A stretch of DNA of 64,000 nucleotides from Planktosalinus sp963975935 (lineage in GTDB: Bacteria; Bacteroidota; Bacteroidia; Flavobacteriales; Flavobacteriaceae): positions 148,540 to 212,539 of the forward strand of contig CAXBIQ010000004.1 of assembly GCA_963975935.1 (NCBI GenBank), in the 5' to 3' direction. A program made the position numbers and the translations under genes. Below, piece by piece: positions 46,301 through 53,881 of the stretch; the first letter of the stretch is position 1; every line of letters starts with the position of its first letter. The notes below the pieces were generated by a model. That model saw only the letters and a list, made by a program, of their open reading frames with translations, was not told where the DNA came from and did not search any database.

Positions 46301-46925
46301 AAAAGATAATTACAATTCATCTGATTTGAAGGAAATTAATCCTACAGCAGGAAGTGGGTATATAAAAATTACGTATTCCGAAGAAGAAATCACAAATAGC
46401 AAATCAGAAGTTATAATTGAAAACAATTCTGCACTTCCTGGTTTTGGAGGGATTTACTGGCAGTATTTTGAGGAATTGGACAAAATAAAACCTGCACCTG
46501 AATCCTTATTCCAGATCCAAAAGGAACTTTTTATTAAAAGAAACACACCTACAGGTCAGCAATTACAAAAGATAAATTCCACAAATAAATTACAAATTGG
46601 TGATATTATAACTGTTAAAATGGTTATTGAAACCAAAGAAGATGTAGAGTATGTTCATCTTAAAGACATGCGGGCATCAGGATTGGAACCTGTTCAGGTT
46701 ATTTCTTTATATCAATGGATGGACGGTCTTGGATACTACCAAAGCACTCGTGATGCTGCCACTCACTTCTTTTTTGACAAAATTGACAAGGGAACATATA
46801 TAATAGAGTATGACCTGCGGGTAAATAACGCAGGTAATTTTTCAAATGGTATAACTACTATCCAAAGCATGTATGCTCCGGAATTTAGCCATCATACTGA
46901 AGGAATTCGCTTACTGTCGGAATGA
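40383..46925 (+). CDS. Giant alpha-2-macroglobulin with inserted CarboxypepD_reg and TonB-plug module
   Basis: 2180 residues with a Sec signal peptide (CLCLLSISLTAQ). N-terminal helical region; an MG2 domain with FFSDRAIYRPGQTAHLKG near 570; then, at about 1190-1397, a SusC-like module: carboxypeptidase-regulatory beta domain (VYGYVTDDTGLPLPGVNVVIEGTNRGT...), a TonB-type plug (ARTLSGKTSGVIINNAAG... INIRG) and TIYGSEGRNGVLIITTKKG. The A2M domain resumes with KTNKKGEVQFDFTTPEALTTWKFR near 1419. The thioester motif CSEQ begins at Cys1639, and an alpha-alpha toroid follows (QAPSGGFPWFQGG). A2M proteins trap proteases; the plug hints at a TonB-linked outer-membrane partner. Confidence 0.9.
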   Translation: MKIYTLLCLCLLSISLTAQDYNKQWKEIIELEKTERIKTALTVVEQIERKARNTKNETQLIRVFFYKSKFLQRLDEEAQSKIINNLQREIENATPATQAILNYIYAICLNDYLRYNRYKINDRTATEGEEAKEFLQWSHNQIENEIQSTIKKSISSPQVLKETSIAEYKGILDNYRTETIQDENLYEFLIDKYIELHMGSLNMYSNYITSFIEKNKKDFYSKTEVFTNINTDSIKDSSLKRILKFYQLKELNNPLPENQFERIKFVHTYIFKDAMDFIPTLDNFQGELQDSILIQKVQLEKARLYETIANKKTNPDALIKARKILDSILNNNIDHFTNKLATYQKQNILNKSLSVSLNQYSYEGENTRAHISYKNVDSLFIKYYKVPALFNFDHRSQKNDSIMASIVESRESQLRQTISLPATENYFETTTQILLPKLPKGKYVILFEAEKNSFQNKEAYSYTIVTVSNLAVLHHEVTFKYPERDKIFQIIDRKKGTPIQDVNLHYNVDTLKTDKNGLVHFKTYTNNYNTSQLLVHKSGDSLYLPLNHWTQTLNSMDSDEVEEDILASVKFFSDRAIYRPGQTAHLKGIALKRQNGEVSVVPGVTFYIEITDPQGKEVKDFDIRTNEYGSFNFEFQIPQNGLTGNYSVSVDEGLDIENDDLYDKKTYEHSFWDNAEFDYSYFNFSVEEYKRTTFQVKMDAVSEAYTLNDSIKFQGTATAFSGANISNGKVVYRIERQAYTHYRYGMPSSSLDIISEGETTTDGEGKIIISFKAIPDESYTKESLPVFTYTAHIDVTDINGETQSGQQSVKLGYHSLLLNAEIDKDLYLDSSKKIKLSSRNLNGEFVPVQGKFEVYFQKNLQPEFIEPRFPSAEKPLISEEEFSKLFPYEKKEDTHASEKNGELILLKEINTEVQTEVDLDFLRQQPQGHYRIIYSVFDKEEEIKSVTDFRLLNKKEPLPDELFTITQKNLHPYDDKQLNLEIRSQVPDLFVNIQGLDVNKYSPFYEEHINLKNGILSLKIPFDKNIPEDIVFQVEAFFENHFFNKEIRIIKPEINSLDVEVISMRNKLDPGSNEIWSFKIAQDNKAAEAEVLTSMYDQSLDEFRVLNWEKPDLQQNNYYYSTSDQKDISTQKRTFSLKNLNPYLFRPSLSFPQIDIQWFGFSFGTVNNYERKNSYERWSVNQLNLPVNTNIVYGYVTDDTGLPLPGVNVVIEGTNRGTQTDFDGYYEIEVASGEELVFTYVGFATQGRVVPSVTPKLDVQMEPGEELSQVVVTGFAVKREKKALGYAVSQIHEEYDEDAIARTLSGKTSGVIINNAAGEPGPATNINIRGYLSVGGENKPLIIIDGVVQKDYDIDNIHLAGIAPSDIESIEEIKGFKAATIYGSEGRNGVLIITTKKGLEAITQVQTRKNFQETAFFYPNLKTNKKGEVQFDFTTPEALTTWKFRLLAHDKKGHSGYLEKTAITQKDLMISPNMPRFLREMDTITITARIANITAESKSGTALLQLYNAVDMQPMETNVILSRNIQEFQAEPKGNTIVSWRVAIPKGIQGIQYKVVAKSGNFTDGEENILPVLTNSLLVTETISMWVREKSKKEFSLQNLKNNNSTTLQNHKLTFEYTANPVWLAIEALPYLMEFEHNCSEQTFARYYANKLALKILDDNPEIAKVFEKWKNEGKPLSKLAQNEELKNILLAETPWLLDSESEAERNNRVALLFDLNTLSQNSDVLIDKLIQMQAPSGGFPWFQGGYENVNITQHILSGLAKLENQNIELPVSTDELILKGIRFADADFSERHARRENSDFGFIITHPGIEIDYLYFRSFYIESYPFDKKLKDAADIYLKNIVSKWPDLDLQRKAKAAIILHRFGNTSEAKIIINGLRETSALNDESGMYWISNKPGWHWYQSPIENQALLINAFDEVEKDTASVEMMKVWLLKNKQTKSWATTKATTEAIYALLNFGKNPLKVVPDYNIQIGKDNYNSSDLKEINPTAGSGYIKITYSEEEITNSKSEVIIENNSALPGFGGIYWQYFEELDKIKPAPESLFQIQKELFIKRNTPTGQQLQKINSTNKLQIGDIITVKMVIETKEDVEYVHLKDMRASGLEPVQVISLYQWMDGLGYYQSTRDAATHFFFDKIDKGTYIIEYDLRVNNAGNFSNGITTIQSMYAPEFSHHTEGIRLLSE

Positions 46926-46930
46926 AAAAA

Positions 46931-46979
46931 ACCTTTCAAAGCACTAAACTCTGAAAGGTCTTTTCTCAATTTTTGTGAG
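46931..46979. terminator. Two adjacent hairpins between convergent genes
   Basis: Stem ACCTTTCA/TGAAAGGT (46931-46938, 46952-46959) followed by a T-rich run, then a small CTCA/TGAG hairpin with a second run of T. It can serve the A2M gene on the plus strand, and the second hairpin may also serve the convergent S46 peptidase. Confidence 0.65.
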
Positions 46980-46983
46980 TTTT

Positions 46984-49215
46984 TTATTTTACTATCGTCA
47001 TCTCATCAACAAGGTGTTTTGCGCCTGCATACTTATCGATAATAAAGAGGATGTAACGCACATCTACATTGATAGCACGTTGCAGTTGATCATCAAAGAT
47101 CACATCACCTGCCATGGCTTCGATGTTTCCATCAAAAGCAAGGCCAATGAGTTCTCCTTTTCCGTTAAGCACCGGCGAACCTGAGTTACCCCCTGTAATA
47201 TCGTGGTCTGTAAGGAAGTTTACAGGCATATGCCCTGCTTTATCTGCATAAGGCCCAAAGTTTTTTGCATTGTATAAATCAATAAGCTTTTTGGGCATAT
47301 CAAATTCATCATCACCGGGCTGGTATTTTGCCACAGTGCCTTTGAGTGTGGTGTAGTAATTTTTCCTGGCGTCATTGGGCTTATCACCTCTGGGCAATTC
47401 CCTTATTTTTCCATAGCTTAAGCGCAAAGTACTGTTTGCATCAGGATAATATTTTGCATCAGGGTTCATCTCACGCATCCCCTGAATCATATTGCGATAA
47501 GCTTTTTGATACTGCTCATTAAGCGCTTTCAATTCTTCAGATTCATACCTGTATGCTTCGAGTAGTTCCTGAGATAACCTCACCAAGGGGTCTCTTTTAA
47601 AGGTTTCCTCACTTGGGTTCTTTAAAAACTGTTCAAAACTTTCTTTTGAAGACAATACACTTTTATTGATAATATCATCTACAAAATTTTCAATCGAGGT
47701 GCCGTTCTGTTTGTAATCATCTTTTGCCACTTTAAGCATAGGTACCGGATTTGATGCTTTAAGCGCATACAGGCTTACGGTCTTTTTTAAGACATCACGT
47801 TCCAGTGGCATATAAAGACCTTTATAGTTTCTGTCAATATCAGGTTGTATTTTTTTCTGAAATGTTTCTTGCGGGAGATTATCTTCACTTACAACGGTGA
47901 TCACAATATTGTTTAATCGGTTGGGTAATAAAATGAGGTTGCTTCCCCTCAATACACTTATGAGGTAATTGTCATCACGGCTCTTAGAATTGGTTTTATC
48001 GTAATAATTGTTTATCACTTCCATTACATTTCCATATTTCTCCACCTCAGCTTTTGAAGTGACACCTTGTTTAGATGCTTTAAGTGCTGCCTGGGCTTCT
48101 TCTGAAGCATAAGCATCACCGCTTCCCTGAATATCTGAATTGGCCCATTTAGTAAATTTTTCTTCTTGCTTCTTTTTAGTGTCTGCCGTTTTATGCTTGC
48201 TAAGGGCATCAATCATCCCTTGTCGGTTTTTCCAGTAATTGGCAATACCGGCATATTTTGATGCATAATCAAGTTTTACCTTCTGGTTTTGATCCATATG
48301 GGGTTTCATAGCATCCATGGCTGCTTTAGAGCCTTCCACCCAGGCCGGGTAAGCATACTTAACATTTTGCTCTATACCTGCGGCGGGCATCCACCGGTTT
48401 GTTCTGCCCGGGTATCCCAATATCATAGCAAAGTCATCTTCATCATATCCTTTGATATTTACTGGCAAATGATACTTAGGTTGCAATGGTACATTCTCTT
48501 CTGAATAAGCCGCTGGGTTACCGTCTTTATCGCCATATACCCTGAACAAAGCAAAATCACCGGTGTGACGGGGCCACTCCCAGTTATCTGTGTCACCACC
48601 ATATTTTCCGATGCTTGCCGGCGGAGTACCCACCAATCTCACATCTGTATAATCTTCATAAACAAAATAGTAATATTCATTACCACTGTAAAAGGACTTT
48701 ACCGAAACGGTATATTTACCGCCTTCATCATTTTCCTTCTGGATAACGGCTATTTCCTGATTGATAGCTTTCTCGCGTTCTGCTTCGGTCATACCTTCTT
48801 TAACAACTCCCAAGATGCGCTCTGAAACATCATCCATTCTCACAAAAAACCGAACAGAAAGGTTGGCAGGCTTTAATTCTTCGCTGTGGTTATTTGCCCA
48901 GAACCCGTTGGTCAAATAATCGTTTTCTTCTGTGGATAACTCAGCGATGTTGCCATATCCACAATGGTGATTTGTAAGAACCAGACCATTTTTGGAGATA
49001 ATTTCTGCAGTACAGCCGCCACCAAACTGCACAATGGCATCTTTCAAACTGCTGTTGTTGACACTGTATATTTCTTCGGGCGTAAGTTGCAAGCCCATTT
49101 TTTGCATATCAACATAGTTTAAACGTTCAATATGCATTAAAAACCACATGCCTTCATTTGCCTTCATAGGCAAAACAAAGACAGCTAATAAAAGACAAAG
49201 GATAAGCTTTTTCAT
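46984..49215 (-). CDS. S46 family dipeptidyl peptidase, DPP7-like
   Basis: 743 residues with a signal peptide ending PMKANEGMW, typical of S46. The serine protease triad is visible as His84 in TNHHCGYG and Ser678 in GGNSGSPVLNGKG. The S1-pocket residue that separates the two subfamilies is Gly696 in LAFDGN (18 residues after the Ser, as in P. gingivalis DPP7), while DPP11 has Arg there. This predicts cleavage after hydrophobic rather than acidic P1 residues. Periplasmic enzyme that feeds dipeptides to amino acid catabolism. Confidence 0.93.
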   Translation of the reverse strand: MKKLILCLLLAVFVLPMKANEGMWFLMHIERLNYVDMQKMGLQLTPEEIYSVNNSSLKDAIVQFGGGCTAEIISKNGLVLTNHHCGYGNIAELSTEENDYLTNGFWANNHSEELKPANLSVRFFVRMDDVSERILGVVKEGMTEAEREKAINQEIAVIQKENDEGGKYTVSVKSFYSGNEYYYFVYEDYTDVRLVGTPPASIGKYGGDTDNWEWPRHTGDFALFRVYGDKDGNPAAYSEENVPLQPKYHLPVNIKGYDEDDFAMILGYPGRTNRWMPAAGIEQNVKYAYPAWVEGSKAAMDAMKPHMDQNQKVKLDYASKYAGIANYWKNRQGMIDALSKHKTADTKKKQEEKFTKWANSDIQGSGDAYASEEAQAALKASKQGVTSKAEVEKYGNVMEVINNYYDKTNSKSRDDNYLISVLRGSNLILLPNRLNNIVITVVSEDNLPQETFQKKIQPDIDRNYKGLYMPLERDVLKKTVSLYALKASNPVPMLKVAKDDYKQNGTSIENFVDDIINKSVLSSKESFEQFLKNPSEETFKRDPLVRLSQELLEAYRYESEELKALNEQYQKAYRNMIQGMREMNPDAKYYPDANSTLRLSYGKIRELPRGDKPNDARKNYYTTLKGTVAKYQPGDDEFDMPKKLIDLYNAKNFGPYADKAGHMPVNFLTDHDITGGNSGSPVLNGKGELIGLAFDGNIEAMAGDVIFDDQLQRAINVDVRYILFIIDKYAGAKHLVDEMTIVK

Positions 49216-49306
49216 TGTTGTAAGTGTATTAAATTTAAAGTGAATGTATTCTTGTATTATTTTCGGATGGCTAATATACTGGTTTTTTATAGCCTTGTAA
49301 AGAGAT

Positions 49307-50266
49307 TTATAAACTCTTGATTATTTTTTTTTCTTCCAGGGCTTCATTAAAATCATTGTCCATAGCCAATGCTTTATTGATCCAGATTTCGGCCTTTTCC
49401 TTCTCACGCATGTGCCTGTATATTTGTGCCTTTCGGAAATAAGCCCAGGAAAGTGGGACGCCGTCTTTTACAGAATGGTTTGCTATAAAGGCATTTAAAT
49501 AAACAAGTCCTTTTTCCAGTTCTACATTGTACATACCTGAAATTTTCCCGATCTGATAGTTGATATTATTGCGCTGGTGTTTCTTTGCAGAAGCTTCCCG
49601 GACTGCTAGTGACTTCTCGGGTTCGTTTGTTTTATTTTCATACAAATCGGCTAGCTTTTCATAGGTGTGCGGTGATTTGCCTATCGCCATGGCTTTTTTA
49701 TAATGACGCTCGGCATCTTTGGGACGTTCAAAATATTCTGCGATATACCCCAATACCAAATGCCCGTCAACTTCAGAAAGTTTCATTATTTCGTCAGCAT
49801 ATTTTGTCGCGGTTTCTTCGCTTCCGCCCAGTATGCTGGGAAGTGCTATATACAAGTCAACCAGGGCCCATCGCGCCTCAATGTGTTTTGGGTCCAACTG
49901 AGCTGCTTTTTCTAAATGTTTTTTGATGTCACTGATGTACAGTACCGCCCTGAACCTGCTTATGCTTTGAGCTTTCCGTCCTAACACACCACCATATTTA
50001 AAGTTATAACTGGCATCGTCAGGATTCTTCTCAAGGAGGGTTTTATAATAGTCTGCTGCTGTATCCCAGTCTGAAGCATGTGCTGCAATATCACCCAGGT
50101 ATTCTGTGGTTTTTGCATGACCGGGGTTTTGCTTTAAGAAAGATTCAAACAAAGGTTTGGCTTCTTTGTATTTTTCTTGTTGATATAGTTTTTCACCACG
50201 CTCATAAGAGGATTGAGAAAAAACAAACAGTGGGAGAAATATAAGAATTAAAAAGAGATGTCGCAT
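49307..50266 (-). CDS. Secreted tetratricopeptide-repeat protein
   Basis: 319 residues from ATG 50266 (MRHLFLILIFLPLFVFSQ); an upstream start at 50299 would add residues before the signal peptide. After the signal peptide come TPR-like helices: SYERGEKLYQQEKYKEAKPLFESFLKQNPGHAKT and further 34-residue units with A/P patterns (HLEKAAQLDPKHIEARWALVDLY; AERHYKKAMAIGKSPHTYEKLADLY). Probably a periplasmic scaffold; its partner is unknown. Confidence 0.85.
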   Translation of the reverse strand: MRHLFLILIFLPLFVFSQSSYERGEKLYQQEKYKEAKPLFESFLKQNPGHAKTTEYLGDIAAHASDWDTAADYYKTLLEKNPDDASYNFKYGGVLGRKAQSISRFRAVLYISDIKKHLEKAAQLDPKHIEARWALVDLYIALPSILGGSEETATKYADEIMKLSEVDGHLVLGYIAEYFERPKDAERHYKKAMAIGKSPHTYEKLADLYENKTNEPEKSLAVREASAKKHQRNNINYQIGKISGMYNVELEKGLVYLNAFIANHSVKDGVPLSWAYFRKAQIYRHMREKEKAEIWINKALAMDNDFNEALEEKKIIKSL

Positions 50267-50321
50267 TACTGGTATTTTTATGTGTGTAAATATAGACAAT
50301 AACCGTTCCTAAAAGAACACG

Positions 50322-50840
50322 TTACTTACTTGGAGGGTATTTCTTGAATATCTTTTGTAAAGTAGTATAAAAATGGATTTCTTTTTCACGCGGACTTGCG
50401 TTTTCTTTAAAATCGTTTTCAGCAACTGCCTGCCAGAACAGGGCATCTTTTTCTGCATCAATAAAATCGATGGTGAGTTGTTGATTGATAACCCTGCCGC
50501 CAATGGGAATGCCTCCTGAAACACCCACAGATGTGTTTCTCCCTCCACTACCCAAACCAAAACCTATAGTATTGCGTGAGTTGGAAGTGTATTCTTTACT
50601 GTAAAAGTTTATGATGAAATCAGGTGTTTCACTTTTTACAAAACCCCGTTCCTGCAACAAACTATCCACAGCTCTCATAACGCGTTTGTCATCAAGATCG
50701 CTCATTCCTGAAGAAAGTGATGGGAAGTAATTATAACTATTGTACTTTGAAAAGTCAACTTCGCGGTCATAATCATAATTCACTGTAGCCCCACAGGAGA
50801 TTAAAAAAAGACCAAGCAGTAAAAATAGAAAGGGTTTCAT
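50322..50840 (-). CDS. DUF4136 lipoprotein
   Basis: 172 residues from ATG 50840 (MKPFLFLLLGLFLISC); an ATG two codons upstream (50846) is possible. Lipobox ISC. DUF4136 pattern: DYDREVDFSKYNSYNYFP, DDKRVMRAVDSLLQERGF and IGFGLGSGGRNTSVGVSGGIPIGG with the terminal Gly-rich strands. Outer-membrane-associated lipoprotein family with no known activity. It lies 56 bp upstream of the TPR gene on the same strand. Confidence 0.88.
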   Translation of the reverse strand: MKPFLFLLLGLFLISCGATVNYDYDREVDFSKYNSYNYFPSLSSGMSDLDDKRVMRAVDSLLQERGFVKSETPDFIINFYSKEYTSNSRNTIGFGLGSGGRNTSVGVSGGIPIGGRVINQQLTIDFIDAEKDALFWQAVAENDFKENASPREKEIHFYTTLQKIFKKYPPSK

Positions 50841-51049
50841 ATACATACTTTTAAAAGGACGGTAAGTTACAAAACCATTTGCGATGGTTCTTTTAAAGAA
50901 GTATTAAATTATTTTGTGTTACTGAAAAAATATTTAGATTGTAAATTGTAAGGGTAACCTAAGAAAACAAGCTACTCAATTTAACATACATCCTTTATTT
51001 TTGTTATTTTTTTAAGCTGATGTACTTTTTTTATTACTAACTAAAGTAG

Positions 51050-51057
51050 TATTTTTG
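51050..51057 (+). promoter_or_regulatory. -7 promoter box upstream of pdhA
   Basis: TAttTTTG matches the Bacteroidota -7 consensus 52 bp before the ATG at 51110, at the end of an AT-rich 269-bp gap in which nothing else was found. Confidence 0.5.
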
Positions 51058-51109
51058 CTCTCTATGTTTTTAGAGAAATAAATTACCGCATCTATATCAG
51101 AATCGCAAT

Positions 51110-52111
51110 ATGAAAAAAATCACCAAGAAAACCTACCTGAACTGGTATGAAGAAATGCTCTTCTGGCGCAAGTTTGAAGACAAATTGGCTCAAGTATATA
51201 TTCAGCAAAAAGTGCGTGGATTCCTCCATTTATATAACGGACAGGAAGCCATCCTTGCCGGTTCATTGCACGCGATGGATTTGACCAAAGACAAAATGAT
51301 CACGGCATACAGAAACCACGTGCAACCCATTGGTATGGGTGTGGACCCCAAAAGGGTGATGGCAGAGCTTTATGGAAAAGCCACCGGAACTTCTCAGGGT
51401 CTTGGCGGTTCGATGCATATTTTCTCTAAAGAACACCGCTTCTATGGCGGTCACGGTATTGTGGGAGGACAAATTCCCCTTGGAGCCGGTCTGGCATTTG
51501 CCGATCAGTATTTTAAAAGAGATGCGGTCACGTTGACCTTCCTTGGAGACGGTGCCGCACGACAAGGTTCGCTTCACGAAACCTTAAATATGGCGATGCT
51601 GTGGAAACTTCCGGTTGTTTTCTGTGTAGAGAACAATGGTTATGCTATGGGAACTTCGGTTGCCAGAACAGCAAACCATGTTGAAATCTGGAAACTCGGT
51701 CTGGGTTATGACATGCCTTGTGGACCCGTGGATGCTATGAACCCTGTTAAAGTAGCCGAAGCCATGGATGAAGCCATCAAAAGAGCCCGAAAAGGTGACG
51801 GACCTTCATTCCTGGAACTCAAAACATATCGTTACAGAGGGCACTCCATGAGTGATGCCCAGTTATACAGAACCAAAGAGGAAGTTGAAGAGTATATGAA
51901 AATAGACCCTATCACCCAGGTGCTGGATGTAATCAAAAAGAAAAAATACGCGACAGATAAAGAAATTAAAGAAATAGACCAACGTGTCAAAGACCGTGTT
52001 GCCGAGTGTCAGAAATTTGCTGAAGATTCGCCATTCCCTGAAAAGAATGTGATGTATGACACTGTCTATGAACAAGAAGACTATCCGTTTTTAGCACATA
52101 AACCTGAATAA
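51110..52111 (+). CDS. pdhA: Pyruvate dehydrogenase E1 component, alpha subunit
   Basis: 333 residues. Thiamine-diphosphate domain with FLHLYNGQEAILAGS, MHIFSKEHRFYGGHGIVGGQIPLGAGLA, and the TPP motif GDGAARQGSLHETLNMA ending VFCVENN. The loop YRGHSMSDAQLYR corresponds to the phosphorylation-loop region of eukaryotic E1-alpha. It needs an E1-beta partner, which is not in the window. Directly followed after 2 bp by the E2 gene. Confidence 0.95.
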   Translation: MKKITKKTYLNWYEEMLFWRKFEDKLAQVYIQQKVRGFLHLYNGQEAILAGSLHAMDLTKDKMITAYRNHVQPIGMGVDPKRVMAELYGKATGTSQGLGGSMHIFSKEHRFYGGHGIVGGQIPLGAGLAFADQYFKRDAVTLTFLGDGAARQGSLHETLNMAMLWKLPVVFCVENNGYAMGTSVARTANHVEIWKLGLGYDMPCGPVDAMNPVKVAEAMDEAIKRARKGDGPSFLELKTYRYRGHSMSDAQLYRTKEEVEEYMKIDPITQVLDVIKKKKYATDKEIKEIDQRVKDRVAECQKFAEDSPFPEKNVMYDTVYEQEDYPFLAHKPE

Positions 52112-52113
52112 TT

Positions 52114-53799
52114 ATGGCAGAAGTAATCAACATGCCACGACTCAGCGACACTATGGAAGAAGGTGTGGTTGCAAAATGGCTAAAAAAAGTAGGAGATAAA
52201 ATTTCAGAAGGTGATATCCTTGCCGAAATTGAAACCGATAAAGCGACCATGGAGTTTGAATCCTTTTATGAAGGAACCTTGCTTCACATTGGTATTGAAG
52301 AAGGAGAAACCGCTCCTGTCGATACCCTTCTGGCCATTATTGGTGAAAAAAATGAAGATATTTCTGACCTGATTAACGGAAAAGATAAAGACTCGAATAA
52401 AAAAGAGGAGAAAGATTCCGACAAGGAAAAATCTGACACAAAAGATAAAAAGGAATCTGACCCTAAAGAAGAAAAATCTGAATCTGATGAAAAATCAGAT
52501 GACGGGTCAAAAGACAAAGAAGCATCTTCAAAAACCGAAGTTCCTGAAGGTGTTGAAGTCATCACAATGCCACGGTTGAGCGATACCATGACAGAAGGTA
52601 CCGTGGCTTCCTGGTTGAAAAAAGAAGGAGATAAAGTGGCTGAAGGAGATATTCTTGCCGAAATCGAGACTGACAAAGCCACTATGGAATTTGAATCATT
52701 TTACAGTGGAACACTCCTAAAAATAGGAATACAAGAAGGAGACTCTGCCCCTGTCGATTCAGTCTTGGCGATCATTGGTCCTGAAGGAACTGATGTTTCA
52801 GGACTCGTAGAAAGCTTAGGTTCAGAGGGCTCCACAAAAGCCTCAAAATCAGAAGAGAAAAAAGAAGAATCTAAATCAGATAAAAAAGATGAAAAGGAAG
52901 AAAAGAAATCTTCTGAATCCCCTAAAGAATCAAAACCTCAATCAACTGACCCGGATCGAAGGATTTTTGCATCACCCCTCGCCAAAAAAATTGCTGAAGA
53001 AAGAGGAATCAACCTTTCACAAGTACAGGGAAGCGGTGAAAACGGAAGAATCGTAAAAAAAGACATTGAAAACTATCAACCGGGAGCCGGTGCACAAGCA
53101 TATACCCCTGTGGGTGAAGAACGTTTTGAAGAGATTAAAAACTCCCAAATGCGCAAAACCATTGCCAAGCGTTTGGGCGAATCAAAATTCACTGCACCCC
53201 ATTATTACCTTACGATAGACCTTGATATGGACAATGCCATTTCGGCAAGGACCGCTATCAATGAAGCCGGCGAGAGCAAGATTTCGTATAACGATATGAT
53301 TGTTAAAGCGAGTGCCATGGCTTTGAGAAAACACCCGCGTGTCAATTCAAAATGGACAAGCGATACTACCATTATCGCAAAACACATCCATATTGGCGTT
53401 GCCGTGGCTGTGGATGAAGGGTTGGTCGTTCCGGTATTGAAATTTGCAGACCAGATGAGCTTTGCACAAATTGGTGCGAATGTCAAGGAACTGGCCGTCA
53501 AGGCACGTGATAAAAAACTAAAACCCGAAGAAATGGAAGGCAGTACCTTTACGGTTTCAAATCTGGGGATGTTTGGTATCAGGGAATTTACATCGATAAT
53601 AAACCAACCCAACTCCGCTATTCTCTCTGTTGGGACAATTGTACAACAACCGGTGGTGAAAAACGGGCAAATAGTTGTGGGCAATGTGATGACGGTAACC
53701 TTAGCCTGTGACCACAGAACAGTGGACGGTGCAACGGGAGCGGCTTATTTACAAACGCTGAAACAATACATAGAAAATCCCATCACAATGTTTGTATAA
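52114..53799 (+). CDS. pdhC: Dihydrolipoamide acetyltransferase (E2) of pyruvate dehydrogenase
   Basis: 561 residues. Two lipoyl domains, each with an IETDKATMEFES motif; the lipoylated lysines are Lys43 and Lys188. Between and after them are long acidic/basic linkers rich in Lys, Glu, Asp and Ser. A peripheral-subunit binding domain follows (IFASPLAKKIAEERGINLSQVQGSGENGRI), then the catalytic domain with the DHRTVDGATGA active-site His. The linkers are unlike the Ala/Pro-rich ones of E. coli but usual for Flavobacteriia. Co-transcribed with pdhA and ending at a clear terminator. Confidence 0.95.
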   Translation: MAEVINMPRLSDTMEEGVVAKWLKKVGDKISEGDILAEIETDKATMEFESFYEGTLLHIGIEEGETAPVDTLLAIIGEKNEDISDLINGKDKDSNKKEEKDSDKEKSDTKDKKESDPKEEKSESDEKSDDGSKDKEASSKTEVPEGVEVITMPRLSDTMTEGTVASWLKKEGDKVAEGDILAEIETDKATMEFESFYSGTLLKIGIQEGDSAPVDSVLAIIGPEGTDVSGLVESLGSEGSTKASKSEEKKEESKSDKKDEKEEKKSSESPKESKPQSTDPDRRIFASPLAKKIAEERGINLSQVQGSGENGRIVKKDIENYQPGAGAQAYTPVGEERFEEIKNSQMRKTIAKRLGESKFTAPHYYLTIDLDMDNAISARTAINEAGESKISYNDMIVKASAMALRKHPRVNSKWTSDTTIIAKHIHIGVAVAVDEGLVVPVLKFADQMSFAQIGANVKELAVKARDKKLKPEEMEGSTFTVSNLGMFGIREFTSIINQPNSAILSVGTIVQQPVVKNGQIVVGNVMTVTLACDHRTVDGATGAAYLQTLKQYIENPITMFV

Positions 53800-53820
53800 A
53801 CACTGTGATATAAATTATTA

Positions 53821-53857
53821 AATCCCGTTTTTACTAAGTAATTAACGGGATTTTTTT
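53821..53857 (+). terminator. Intrinsic terminator after pdhC
   Basis: AATCCCGTT and AACGGGATT form a 9-bp perfect stem, followed by T7 and further T-rich sequence. Confidence 0.88.
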
Positions 53858-53881
53858 ATTTTTAAGCATAATTACAACTTC

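Noticed and set aside
53205..53684. 159-codon minus-strand frame
   Set aside because: Antisense to the E2 catalytic domain; an artefact of its codon use.
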